A stretch of DNA of 64,000 bases, taken from contig NZ_OY726395.1 in NCBI RefSeq assembly GCF_963378085.1, positions 3,472,001 through 3,536,000 on the forward strand, written 5' to 3'. The stretch comes from Mycolicibacterium sp. MU0050 (GTDB lineage: Bacteria > Actinomycetota > Actinomycetes > Mycobacteriales > Mycobacteriaceae). Position 1 is the first letter of the stretch, and every line of letters begins with the position of its first letter. The notes under the pieces were generated by a model. The model saw nothing but the letters and a program-made list of their open reading frames with translations, was not told the origin of the DNA and did no database searches. The translations under genes were made by a program, and so were the position numbers. Below are positions 1-7,955 of the stretch, one piece after another.

Positions 1-2
1 CC

Positions 3-1379
3 ATCATGCGCCAGCACGCCGAGAAGCGTGCGGCGGGACGGATTCTGTTCCATCACGAGCTGACCGAGATGAGCCAGAGCGACGACGCGGTCACCGCGAC
101 GATCCGCGATCGCTCGTCGGGCGAAACCTTCACCGTCACCGCCGATTACCTCGTCGGCGCCGACGGCGGCAAGACCATCGGCCAGATGATCGGCGCCACG
201 ATGGTCGGCGCCCACGACTTGCTCGACATCGTCACCGCGCACCTGAAGGCGGATCTGTCCCCGTGGTGGGAAGACGATGTGCTGATCGCGCATTTCATCA
301 ATCCGGAGGCCGGGTCGTACCCGTCCGGCGGCAACATGGTGCAGATGGGCCCGACGTGGGGCAAGCACTCCGAGGAGTGGGCCTTCCATTTCGCGTTCCT
401 GCCCACCGACGACTCCGACCTCGACGAGCAGGCGATCTCGGCCAAGATCCGGGAACTGCTGGGGGTCGGCGACATGCCGATGGAGATCCTGCGCATCAGC
501 CACTGGTCGGTGCAGGGTTCGGTCGCCGACAAGTACTCGCAGGGCCGGGTCTTCCTGGTCGGCGACGCGGTGCACCGCCACCCGCCGACCACGGGACTGG
601 GCATGAACACCTGTGTGCAGGACGCGCAGAACCTGGCCTGGAAGCTGGCGGCCGTGCTCAAGGGCCAGGCCGGCCCGGCGCTGCTGGACACCTACGCCGC
701 CGAGCGGCAACCGGAGGGGTTGCGGATCGTCGACTGGGCGCTGCACACCATGCAGAACCATTTCGTGGTCGACTCGGGAATCGGGCTGCTGCCGGTCCCG
801 GTGCCCCCGGAGATGCACCGCGGGGTGTTCGAGATCTTCTTCTCCGACACCCCGATGGGCGCCGCCCGCCGGGCCCGCTTCGAAGAGGTGGTCAAGACCC
901 AGCGGGTCGAGTTCCAGGCCCACGACCTGGAACTCGGCATCGCCTACGCCGCGGGCGCGCTCGTGCCGGACGGCTCGGCGCCGCCGCCGGTCGATCCGAT
1001 GGGATCGGTCTATCACCCGACGTCGCGGCCGGGTCACCGGTTGCCGCACGCCTGGCTCGAGCACGCCGGCAACCGGGTCTCCACCCACGACCTCGCCGGC
1101 AACGACGGCCGGTTCGTCCTGATCACCGGGGCGCGGGGGCAGGCGTGGGCCGACGCGGCGGCCGCGGCCGCCGAGCGGTTCGGGGTGACCATCTCGGTCG
1201 CGTCGATCGGCGGCGACTACCGCGACGTGGACGGCCAGTGGGCCGAGGTCGGCGAGATCGCCGACGACGGTGCGATTCTTGTGCGTCCCGACAACTTTGT
1301 CGCCTGGCGCAGTACGACTTCGGCCGCCAATCCGGCCGATGAGCTTGCCGGCGCCGTAGGCGCTGTCTTGTCCCGCTGA
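3..1379 (+). CDS. FAD-dependent aromatic-ring monooxygenase, 5' end outside window
   Basis: Flavin monooxygenase of the PheA/TfdB phenol hydroxylase class, expected to hydroxylate an aromatic or similar substrate with NAD(P)H and O2. The frame stays open to the left edge, so the Met codon at 6 is probably internal. The N-terminal Rossmann GxGxxG is missing because it lies outside the window. Visible are the GADGG segment and the second FAD motif, GRVFLVGDAVHRHPPTTG, followed by a GLGMN loop and a helix ending in ERQPEG. The last 150 residues look like the thioredoxin-like C-terminal domain of this class. The SnoaL-like gene follows 38 bases later on the same strand, suggesting one transcript. 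Class is confident; substrate unknown. Confidence 0.85.
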   Translation: MMRQHAEKRAAGRILFHHELTEMSQSDDAVTATIRDRSSGETFTVTADYLVGADGGKTIGQMIGATMVGAHDLLDIVTAHLKADLSPWWEDDVLIAHFINPEAGSYPSGGNMVQMGPTWGKHSEEWAFHFAFLPTDDSDLDEQAISAKIRELLGVGDMPMEILRISHWSVQGSVADKYSQGRVFLVGDAVHRHPPTTGLGMNTCVQDAQNLAWKLAAVLKGQAGPALLDTYAAERQPEGLRIVDWALHTMQNHFVVDSGIGLLPVPVPPEMHRGVFEIFFSDTPMGAARRARFEEVVKTQRVEFQAHDLELGIAYAAGALVPDGSAPPPVDPMGSVYHPTSRPGHRLPHAWLEHAGNRVSTHDLAGNDGRFVLITGARGQAWADAAAAAAERFGVTISVASIGGDYRDVDGQWAEVGEIADDGAILVRPDNFVAWRSTTSAANPADELAGAVGAVLSR

Positions 1380-1417
1380 AGGCCAGCGGAAATCCCAACC
1401 CGCTCGACGAGGAGGAA

Positions 1418-1969
1418 ATGGTGACCCATCCGAATCTGAAACCAGATTTCGAGGAGCCGATCGCACTGTTCGGCAGCGATCCGCAGGACGTGGCGGACAT
1501 CGCCAAGATGGAGAAGGACGCCGAGCGCGTCTACAACAACGAGTGGTTGAAGGTCTACGACGCCCCGCTGAAGTACTACGCGGACCACGAGGACGTCAGC
1601 TTCATCGACATCCTCTCCCCCGGTGAGTATTTCGGTGACGATGTGCGGAAATGGTTCATGTACATCAGCCCGCAGTTCGTCGGCGACTTCGGTCTGATCA
1701 ATATGCGGATCTACGCCAAGAACGGCGTCGGCTTCGTGTACATGAACCAGACCTACCAGGGCAAGCTCGAGGACGGTTCGGAGTTCGTCTGGAAGATGCG
1801 CCAGACCGATACCGTCGAGAAGATCGACGGTGAGTGGAAGATCCTGCACACCCACCTGTCGTTCGCGGCGGTGCCCGAGGCCAAGCATCCCGACCGCTGG
1901 CAGGTCGACCGCGAGTACCCGAAGCGTCCGCCGGCCTGGGAAGTCAGCGCCAAGCTGGCCGGGGGCTGA
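1418..1969 (+). CDS. SnoaL-like (NTF2-fold) protein
   Basis: A 183-residue protein with the hydrophobic and aromatic pattern of the NTF2/SnoaL fold: VYNNEWLKVYDAPLKYYA in the N-terminal helix, then strands ending in a DGEWKILHTHLSF segment typical of the last strand. Such proteins act as small isomerases, hydratases or binding partners in polyketide and aromatic pathways, but no catalytic residue can be assigned here. A strong GGAGG at 1411-1415 sits so close to the ATG that the GTG at 1421 is an equally good start. Co-directional with the flavin monooxygenase upstream, so probably the same pathway. Followed by a terminator hairpin. Confidence 0.75.
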   Translation: MVTHPNLKPDFEEPIALFGSDPQDVADIAKMEKDAERVYNNEWLKVYDAPLKYYADHEDVSFIDILSPGEYFGDDVRKWFMYISPQFVGDFGLINMRIYAKNGVGFVYMNQTYQGKLEDGSEFVWKMRQTDTVEKIDGEWKILHTHLSFAAVPEAKHPDRWQVDREYPKRPPAWEVSAKLAGG

Positions 1970-2051
1970 CGGCCCTCGGGTGCGGGTGAGCGGATCAGCG
2001 AGGCAGCGCGCTCACCCGCACCGGCCGGGCTCGGCCGAGTGCACAGCGACG

Positions 2052-2084
2052 AAAAGGGCTCCGACATTGCGTCGGAGCCCTTTT
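2052..2084. terminator. Bidirectional intrinsic terminator between convergent units
   Basis: A perfect 14-bp stem (2052-2065 with 2071-2084) closes a 5-base ATTGC loop. One flank is AAAA and the other TTTT, so it reads as a rho-independent terminator on both strands. It lies between the plus-strand monooxygenase/SnoaL unit and the minus-strand dikinase operon. A weaker 11-bp inverted repeat (1981-1991 with 2010-2020) lies just upstream. Confidence 0.85.
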
Positions 2085-2104
2085 GGTGTGTCGGATGAGC
2101 AGAC

Positions 2105-3739
2105 TCAACTCGTGGTGAGCGAGCGGTCGCCGTCGATCACCTCGACGGTGCCGCGGTCCCCGTCGATCCGGACGATCTGGCCGTCCAGGATCCGGCGACT
2201 GCCGTCCTCGGTGCCGCAGACACAGGGGATGCCGAGTTCGCGGGCGACGATCGGGCCGTGGCTCAACAGTCCGCCGTGGTCGGTGATGACACCGCCGGCG
2301 ACGAGGAACAGCGGCACCCAGGCCGGGTCGGTGGTCTCGCAGACCAGGATGTCGCCCTCGTCGAGTTCCACCCCGTCGGGGTCCTTGACCACCCGCGCGC
2401 GGCCCTCGGTGACGCCGCCGCTGGCGGCCACCCCGGTCAGCACCTCCCCGACGGCCAACGCGGTGCGCTCCTCCTCGGCGACCTTGACCACCTCGGGCGA
2501 GCCCGTCCACGACTTCGGCAACCGGATCTGTTGCCGCTCACGGTATTGCGCGGCGCGCCGGGCAACGATGTCGCGCTGATCGATGTCGATGCCGCTTTCC
2601 AGCGCATCGCAGCGCAGGTGAAAGACGTCCTCGGCATCGTCGAGAATGCCCCGCTCGACCAGCAGCGAACCCATCCGGCGCGCAGCGGCCCGGGCCACGT
2701 CGAACGTCAGCAGATAGCCGGCCTTGCCCTGTTCGCGCAGGGCCAGGTAGCGCGCCGTGAGCTTCACGAGGGCCGCCACGACCGGTCGTTTGAACCGGGG
2801 CGTGCCGGCCAGGAGGTCCTGCAGGGCGCGGGCGCGGGTGGCCTCCTGGGCGGCGCTGCGGGCGCGGGGCGCGCGCGGGCTGTCGGCCGCGATGCTGCGA
2901 TAGTCCTCGATGCGCGCCAGGATCGGCGCCGGGTCCTGCCGCCACGTGACGCCGGAGAGCTGTCCCTCGTTGGGGCCGTGATAGCCGTGGCGGTCGGTGA
3001 ACTCGCGCAGGCTGATCTGCTCGTGCGCCAGGGCCCACAGGTCGTGGGCCACCGCGTTCTCGACCGAACCCACGCCGCTGAGCAGCGCGGCCTCGAGTCC
3101 GGTTTGCCCGGCGGCCTCGGCCACGTCGGCGACCTTCTCGGCCAACGACGAACTGATCATCGCCACACCCATGTGGATGCTCATGATGTCCTCGCAGCGC
3201 GCCTGGGCGTCGGCGATCGTTGCCGCGCAGGCTCGCTCGTCCATGCCCTCGATCCGCGGCAGCATCTCGAGGCGCCACCGTCGCAGTTCGGCAAACAACG
3301 CATCGTGGCGCTTGGGCGTGCGCATCAACCACAGCGGAGCCTTGCCGAGGATGAACGGGTATCGACGGAAACTGTTCTCGTTCACCGTCTCCGGCCGCAC
3401 GAAGCCGAACAGTTGCTGTTCGACGGCACTGGCGGTGGTTCCCGGCATCCGGTTCGCGATGTCGCGGAACTTGTCGATGTTGCCCGCGGCCCACCCGTCG
3501 AACACGGCCCAGAAGCACTCCTCTGCGTTCTCGGGCACCGCGATCTCCGCGGCGGAGTAGACGCCGAGGTCGTGGAACATTCGCCGGAAGGCCATCTCCA
3601 TGGCCGTGAACACGAATCCGAGACCGAAGGTGGTGAAGACCCCGGGGAACGCCTCGGCGACGTTGCCGGTGGTCCAGGTCTGGTCCGGTCGCGACCCGGT
3701 CGTGGTCAACGTCTCGAGCATCTCGTCAACACTTGTCAT
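2105..3739 (-). CDS. Rifampin-phosphotransferase-like substrate-binding plus phosphohistidine swivel protein
   Basis: 544 residues. The C-terminal 100 residues are a PEP-utilising mobile (swivel) domain with the phospho-acceptor motif HGGLLSHGPIVAREL, His494. Residues 20-40 (WTTGNVAEAFPGV) and the middle part (HGYHGPNE near 251-258, then WRQDP, LREQGK near 335, EDVFHLRCDAL near 370) resemble the substrate-binding domain of rifampin phosphotransferase rather than the TIM barrel of PEP synthase. There is no ATP-grasp domain. That part is supplied by the gene upstream, whose TGA overlaps this ATG by one base. Inference: it accepts phosphate on His494 and passes it to a small-molecule hydroxyl or carboxylate. 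The family call is firm; the substrate is unknown and rifamycin is only one possibility. Confidence 0.75.
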   Translation of the reverse strand: MTSVDEMLETLTTTGSRPDQTWTTGNVAEAFPGVFTTFGLGFVFTAMEMAFRRMFHDLGVYSAAEIAVPENAEECFWAVFDGWAAGNIDKFRDIANRMPGTTASAVEQQLFGFVRPETVNENSFRRYPFILGKAPLWLMRTPKRHDALFAELRRWRLEMLPRIEGMDERACAATIADAQARCEDIMSIHMGVAMISSSLAEKVADVAEAAGQTGLEAALLSGVGSVENAVAHDLWALAHEQISLREFTDRHGYHGPNEGQLSGVTWRQDPAPILARIEDYRSIAADSPRAPRARSAAQEATRARALQDLLAGTPRFKRPVVAALVKLTARYLALREQGKAGYLLTFDVARAAARRMGSLLVERGILDDAEDVFHLRCDALESGIDIDQRDIVARRAAQYRERQQIRLPKSWTGSPEVVKVAEEERTALAVGEVLTGVAASGGVTEGRARVVKDPDGVELDEGDILVCETTDPAWVPLFLVAGGVITDHGGLLSHGPIVARELGIPCVCGTEDGSRRILDGQIVRIDGDRGTVEVIDGDRSLTTS

Positions 3740-5244
3740 CACAGACCGCCCTGCTGTTGGTGCCGCTCTTTGAGTTTCACGACGTCGGCCGGGGCGTCGC
3801 TGTCTCCCAGCGCATCTCGCAGCCATCCTGCGAAGAGGACCAGGTCCGGGTCGTCGGCCGCCACCGGCGTCCGGACCGGAAGCTCGCCCAGGTGAACGGT
3901 GCCGGCGTCGGCGTCGACCGTGGCGATCTTGCCGGCCAATGCGGTCACGGTGTCGACACCGCAGCCGACGACACACGGGACCGCCATCTCGCGGCACACC
4001 ACCGCGGCGTGCGAGGTGGCCCCGCCGAGTTCGGTCACCACCGCGACGGCCGCGGACATGCCCGCGACGTCGTCCGGGTCGGTCGTCGGGCGCGCGAGGA
4101 TCACCGCCTCTCCCTCGTCCGCGCGACGCTCGGCCTCCTCGGCGTCGGTGACCACGACCCCCGTCGCGATGCCGGGGCAGGCCGACTTGCCCGCGGCCAC
4201 CGGCGGCGAGGCCGATACCACCGATGGATCCAGGCTCGGGCGCAGCAGGGCCCGCAGTTGCTCGGCGCTCACCCGGTCGAGCGCCTCTGCCACGTTGAGG
4301 ACGCCGTCGCGCTGCAGGTCGATCGCGCAGCGCAGCGCGGCGCGCGGGGTCCGCTTTGCCGCCCGGGTCTGCAGTAGCCACAACGTGCCGGACTGCACGG
4401 TGAACTCGATGTCCTGGACGTCACGCGCATCCTGTTCGAGGACCCTGGCCGCCGTCAGCAATTCGGCATGCACCGAGGGCAGGTGAGCGGCCAGCGCGTC
4501 GAGTGGCAGCGCGTCCGCGCGACCGGACACGATCTCCTCGCCCTGCCCGCGCGGCAACCACTCGCCGTACGGACCCGGGTTGCCGCTCAGGGGATCCCGC
4601 GAGAACAGCACACCGGTACCGGAGGAGTCGTCGAGATTGCCGAAGACCATCGCCTGCACCGTGACGGCCGTGCCTGCGTCGTCGTCCAGGCCGCGGGACC
4701 GCCGGTAGGCGATGGCCCGCGTGGAATGCCACGAGTCCAGCACCGCGCGGATGGCCAGATCGAGCTGCGCCCACGGGTCCTCGGGCGGCGTTGTCTGCAC
4801 CACGTTCTCGAATTGCTCGAGGAAGCGGCGGCGGGTGTCGTTGGCGTAGGCCGGATCGGCGGTCTCGGTGGCCAGCGCCTCTTGGATCGAGGCCGTCATG
4901 CCCAGGTTGAGCACTGTGTCCATCATTCCGGGCATCGACACCGCCGCCCCGGACCGCACCGACACCAGAAGTGGGCGTTCGGTGCGCCCAAACTGCCGTC
5001 CGGTGGCGTCCTCGAGGTGCACCATGGCGGCGCGAACCTCGTCAAGGACGGCGGCCGGAAGCGCGCGACCACCGGCGTGGTAGGCGCGGCAGACCTCGGT
5101 GGTCACCACGAACGCCGGCGGTACGGGGATCCCCAGGGTCAGCATGCGCTGGATGCCCCAGGCCTTGCCGCCGGCGGACTCGCGGGTGAGGCTCCCGTCG
5201 CGGAGGATCGGTTGCACCCTGACGGTGCTGGTCGGGACCATCAT
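3739..5244 (-). CDS. Truncated pyruvate-phosphate-dikinase-like protein (ATP-grasp plus swivel His, no PEP barrel)
   Basis: 501 residues. The N-terminal ATP-grasp domain is typical of pyruvate phosphate dikinase: SAGGKAWGIQRMLTLGIPVP (24-43), SVRSGAAVSMPGMMDTVLNL (95-114), GTGVLFSRDPLSG (209-221), QDIEFTVQSGTLWLLQTR (277-294). A swivel domain follows with GGATSHAAVVCREMAVPCVV and His412. PPDK runs to about 870 residues with a C-terminal PEP/pyruvate TIM barrel; here the protein ends after the swivel domain, so it cannot be a complete PPDK. It probably uses ATP to phosphorylate His412 and works with the protein encoded next. Starts with two Met codons; the first overlaps the upstream TGA as ATGA, indicating translational coupling. 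Confidence 0.8.
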   Translation of the reverse strand: MMVPTSTVRVQPILRDGSLTRESAGGKAWGIQRMLTLGIPVPPAFVVTTEVCRAYHAGGRALPAAVLDEVRAAMVHLEDATGRQFGRTERPLLVSVRSGAAVSMPGMMDTVLNLGMTASIQEALATETADPAYANDTRRRFLEQFENVVQTTPPEDPWAQLDLAIRAVLDSWHSTRAIAYRRSRGLDDDAGTAVTVQAMVFGNLDDSSGTGVLFSRDPLSGNPGPYGEWLPRGQGEEIVSGRADALPLDALAAHLPSVHAELLTAARVLEQDARDVQDIEFTVQSGTLWLLQTRAAKRTPRAALRCAIDLQRDGVLNVAEALDRVSAEQLRALLRPSLDPSVVSASPPVAAGKSACPGIATGVVVTDAEEAERRADEGEAVILARPTTDPDDVAGMSAAVAVVTELGGATSHAAVVCREMAVPCVVGCGVDTVTALAGKIATVDADAGTVHLGELPVRTPVAADDPDLVLFAGWLRDALGDSDAPADVVKLKERHQQQGGL

Positions 5245-5858
5245 TCGGCCCGTCCGGCGGCGGCCTCTTCGAGGCGGGTCAGGCCCGCCAGCCCGATGAG
5301 GTCTTCGTGGAGTTCGAACCACACGGTGTGGTAGCTGTCGGCCAGCGGTTTTGCAAACCAAGAGTGGTCCCCGGCCTGCACCCGAGCCAGCGCGTCGGCG
5401 AACCGCCTCGGGTAGTGGCCGAGTCGCGGCGCCGTGTCCACCAGACGGGCGAGCAGACTCCGGAACCGGGCGTCGAGTGCCGCGAGGTCGTCCACCACGG
5501 CCCGGTCGTAGTCCGGGTCGTCGTGCAGGTTGGGCGTGTCGGCGGTCTTGAGTTGCCAGCGGGTCATCAAGGACTTCAGTTCGGTGTTGAAGTCGCCGAA
5601 CTGCGCGTAGAGATCCTTGACGGTGCGGTCATCGATGGTGTCCCGTTCGGTGGCGAGCGACTCGGCGAGGCGCTCACGACCCGCAGTGGTGAGCTTGAGG
5701 CGACCGCGCGCCTCCTCCGCCATTCCCGAGGTCAGGAAGTCCTGTGTGATTGTCGCGCAATTGCTTTCGTCGACGCCGGCTGAGGCCGGCAGATCGGCGG
5801 GAAGCACCCGGCCCTTGAGCCGAATTGTCTGGAGGACCCGAAGACGGTCGATGTCCAT
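5241..5858 (-). CDS. Winged-helix (MarR-like) protein of the dikinase operon
   Basis: 205 residues. Residues 1-75 look like a winged-helix domain (helices rich in Leu/Arg, then a GRLKLTTAGRERLAES wing and helix resembling the LT..G motif of MarR proteins). The C-terminal half has conserved-looking HYPRRFADAL and SYHTVWFELHEDL segments not typical of MarR dimerisation helices. The Met at 5858 was chosen because AGGA lies 6-7 bases upstream; a longer frame to 5942 lacks a site. It sits second in the minus-strand operon, 40 bases after the DUF7065 gene and overlapping the PPDK-like gene. It could be a regulator or a third subunit; phenylphosphate synthase likewise has a small third protein, though with CBS domains. 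Confidence 0.6.
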   Translation of the reverse strand: MDIDRLRVLQTIRLKGRVLPADLPASAGVDESNCATITQDFLTSGMAEEARGRLKLTTAGRERLAESLATERDTIDDRTVKDLYAQFGDFNTELKSLMTRWQLKTADTPNLHDDPDYDRAVVDDLAALDARFRSLLARLVDTAPRLGHYPRRFADALARVQAGDHSWFAKPLADSYHTVWFELHEDLIGLAGLTRLEEAAAGRAE

Positions 5859-5898
5859 GCTGAATTCCTGTCTCCTCTTGTGGTCTTGGCGGGTCCGG

Positions 5899-6816
5899 TC
5901 AGTGCACCCGGTGGATGATGCCCTGCTCGAAGAACCCCGCACCGGTGGCTCCCTCGGACTCGAACGTCATGAAATCGTCGTAGGTGCCGAACGCCGGGCC
6001 GTCGGTCTCGCGCCCCATCGGGACGAAGAAGCCCGCCCGCCGACTGGACATCGACACCACCTTGGTGCGGCCGTCCGCCAGAGTGACTGTGCCGGAGACG
6101 AACTGCGCCGCGGCATTGCGCCGGAACGCGACGTCGGCGATCAGAACAGCGCCGTCGTCGTCGGTCCAGTAACCGTCCGAGCGCAGCGACCCGTCGGCGC
6201 CGAGAAACTTGATGACCGTCAGGAACGCACCCTCGACGACGCCGACCAGGCCCGCGTACTCCACCCACTGCGCCGATTCGTCACGGAACCCCCAGGTCCG
6301 GTCGCGCATCCCGATGGCGTCGAGATCCCAGGTGCGGCCGGCGTGCGCGATCTCGCCGCGCACGGTGCAGGCCTGCTGGAAATGCTGCAGGGGCCGGCCC
6401 GGCACCAGCGGCGGGATGAGGTCGTTGAGGCTGTAGTCGGCCGGCACCCATAGCGGCGCGTTGCCGATCAGCACCCGCAACTCGGGGTGGTCGACGGCAA
6501 TCGTCCCGTCCAAGCCGAACGAAATCGACGCACTGGCAAAGGATCCGGCCGGAAGCTCCTCGATGATCTCCACCTGCCCGGTTTCCAGCTGGATGGAGAA
6601 CCGGGCACGGCGCGACCCGGCGTCGTTGGGCGAGGTCGAGACGTGGATGGCGCCGTAGATCTCGCCGGTGACATCCCAGAAAGACACGTACGCGTTGTCC
6701 TTCCAGGTGGGGTCCGTCGGCCTTGCGGCATCGGCGTGCACGGCGGTGGCCAGTGGCCCCCAGGCGGCGTTGCCGCCGGCATGCGGCGAGGTGTCGTTGA
6801 GAATCGCGGCGGTCAC
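5899..6816 (-). CDS. CrtC/AttH-like protein (DUF7064/DUF7065 type)
   Basis: 305 residues with repeated beta-strands and an RDRTWGFRDESAQWVEY segment reminiscent of the hydroxyneurosporene hydratase (CrtC)/AttH double beta-barrel class, whose members hydrate or bind hydrophobic substrates. GTG at 6816 was chosen because AAAGGA precedes it by about 6 bases; the frame upstream lacks a site. It is the first gene of the four-gene minus-strand operon, and the GTATAC palindrome lies 93 bases upstream. Function inferred only at fold level: handling of a lipid, terpenoid or aromatic intermediate. Confidence 0.6.
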   Translation of the reverse strand: MTAAILNDTSPHAGGNAAWGPLATAVHADAARPTDPTWKDNAYVSFWDVTGEIYGAIHVSTSPNDAGSRRARFSIQLETGQVEIIEELPAGSFASASISFGLDGTIAVDHPELRVLIGNAPLWVPADYSLNDLIPPLVPGRPLQHFQQACTVRGEIAHAGRTWDLDAIGMRDRTWGFRDESAQWVEYAGLVGVVEGAFLTVIKFLGADGSLRSDGYWTDDDGAVLIADVAFRRNAAAQFVSGTVTLADGRTKVVSMSSRRAGFFVPMGRETDGPAFGTYDDFMTFESEGATGAGFFEQGIIHRVH

Positions 6817-6908
6817 AGGGGTCCTTTCGACGGCGGGTGCGGTGGGTCTCGTGCTCCAACAGGGAATTTGGTGGATTGAGACGCCGGTCACGTATGAACT
6901 GCGCCAAA

Positions 6909-6923
6909 GTATACAGCGTATAC
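6909..6923. promoter_or_regulatory. Putative operator GTATAC-N3-GTATAC upstream of the dikinase operon
   Basis: Two copies of the self-complementary hexamer GTATAC, spaced by AGC, give a symmetric 15-base site in the 252-base gap upstream of the DUF7065 gene. Palindromes of this kind bind GntR, MarR or TetR regulators. The winged-helix protein of the operon is a candidate ligand. A second perfect palindrome, GGTTTCGAAACC, lies at 6983-6994. Nothing else is evident in 6817-7068. Confidence 0.45.
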
Positions 6924-7068
6924 ATCGAGCCTCGCAAGACCCCCATCCGGGTGGTCGAGACGAAATAGCCTCTGCAGAACAAGGTTTCGAAACCCTACGT
7001 ACCCGAGGCAGCCGAGATCCGCCGTCGGCGCTCCGCGTCGACGGCGCCCGGTTTGGCCGTGCAGGCGC

Positions 7069-7440
7069 TTAGCTGTCGACCTCGCCACGAGCCTTGATAC
7101 TGAGCGCAAGACAACTCAGCGATGCGGCGACGAAGGCGACGGCTCCCCCGCGCGAGATCCGACCGCGCCGCGAGGCAATGGCGACGCCGATGATGTCACC
7201 GACGTCGCAGGCACCGGCGAGCGCGAGCACGGCCTTGCGCGATCGCCCGGTCGTCACGAACGGCCCGGCGGCCAGGGCGAAATCCCGGGTGGCGCCCATC
7301 CGTAGATACTGGGGCGCGCTGACATCCTTGGACGCCTCGATGCCGAAGAGGCGGCCGGCTGCGATGGGTGCAAGCCAGCCGCTGACGCCGATACTCGACC
7401 GCGCCGCCGCCAGCACGGTCGTCGAATCCAGCTTGGTCAT
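7069..7440 (-). CDS. Small integral membrane protein (DUF4267-like)
   Basis: 123 residues with about four hydrophobic stretches: SSIGVSGWLAPIAAGRLFGI, FALAAGPFVTT, AVLALAGACDVGDIIGVAIA and GAVAFVAASLSCLALSI. The arginine-containing loop QYLRMGATRDFALAAG between helices one and two is characteristic of the small DUF4267 membrane proteins. No function is known. It stands alone, with a gap before the MarR gene and no close partner. Confidence 0.6.
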   Translation of the reverse strand: MTKLDSTTVLAAARSSIGVSGWLAPIAAGRLFGIEASKDVSAPQYLRMGATRDFALAAGPFVTTGRSRKAVLALAGACDVGDIIGVAIASRRGRISRGGAVAFVAASLSCLALSIKARGEVDS

Positions 7441-7541
7441 GTGCGAAGCCTTCCTAGTGCCCGGTCGATCGCCTGAACTGTAGCAACGGGTTGACTAGTT
7501 CTCAATGACTTTGAGTCAAGAGGATCGAGCTGACGCTGTAT

Positions 7542-7955
7542 CTAGTTCTCGGCGAGCTTGTCCAGGATGGAGCGCAGCGCCGCGAGATCCTCGGCAGCGA
7601 GCGCCCCGAACACCTCCGGGGCGGGGTCGGGCACCGCGCCGATCGAGCGCACGAGGGCCTGCCCGGCCGCGGTCAGCGACACCAGTTTGCAGCGGCGGTT
7701 CGACGGGTCGGTGCGGCGCACCACCAACCCCCGCCCGGCCAGATCGTTGACCGCGACCGTCGCCGCCGGGGCATCGACGGTGGCCGCGGCCGCCAGTTCC
7801 TTGACCGTCATCGCGGTGCCGTTCAGCCGTAGCAGGATCCGGATCCTGCTGAACGGCAGCCCCGATTCCGCGATGACGGCGCGCTTCCAATCGTCGCGGT
7901 GATCGCGCGCCAGCGCTGCCAGCGCGCGCCAGATCTCGTCGGCCTCAGCGGACAA
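7542..7955 (-). CDS. MarR family regulator of the adjacent MFS pump
   Basis: 137 residues, normal MarR length. Winged helix at about 45-100 with TVKELAAAATVDAPAATVAV as the recognition region and RRTDPSNRRCKLVSLTAAG as the wing, matching the D.R...V.LT..G signature. The start is a TTG with GGGAGG six bases upstream. It overlaps the upstream MFS gene by 11 bases, so the two are co-translated and the regulator probably controls the pump operon. The ligand is not predictable. Confidence 0.85.
   Translation of the reverse strand: MSAEADEIWRALAALARDHRDDWKRAVIAESGLPFSRIRILLRLNGTAMTVKELAAAATVDAPAATVAVNDLAGRGLVVRRTDPSNRRCKLVSLTAAGQALVRSIGAVPDPAPEVFGALAAEDLAALRSILDKLAEN

Noticed and set aside
3740..4381. 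N-terminal extension of the 544-residue dikinase protein to 758 residues
   Set aside because: It lies inside the PPDK-like gene in another frame and is Arg/Gly-rich; the ATG at 3739 in a TGATG overlap is the sensible start.
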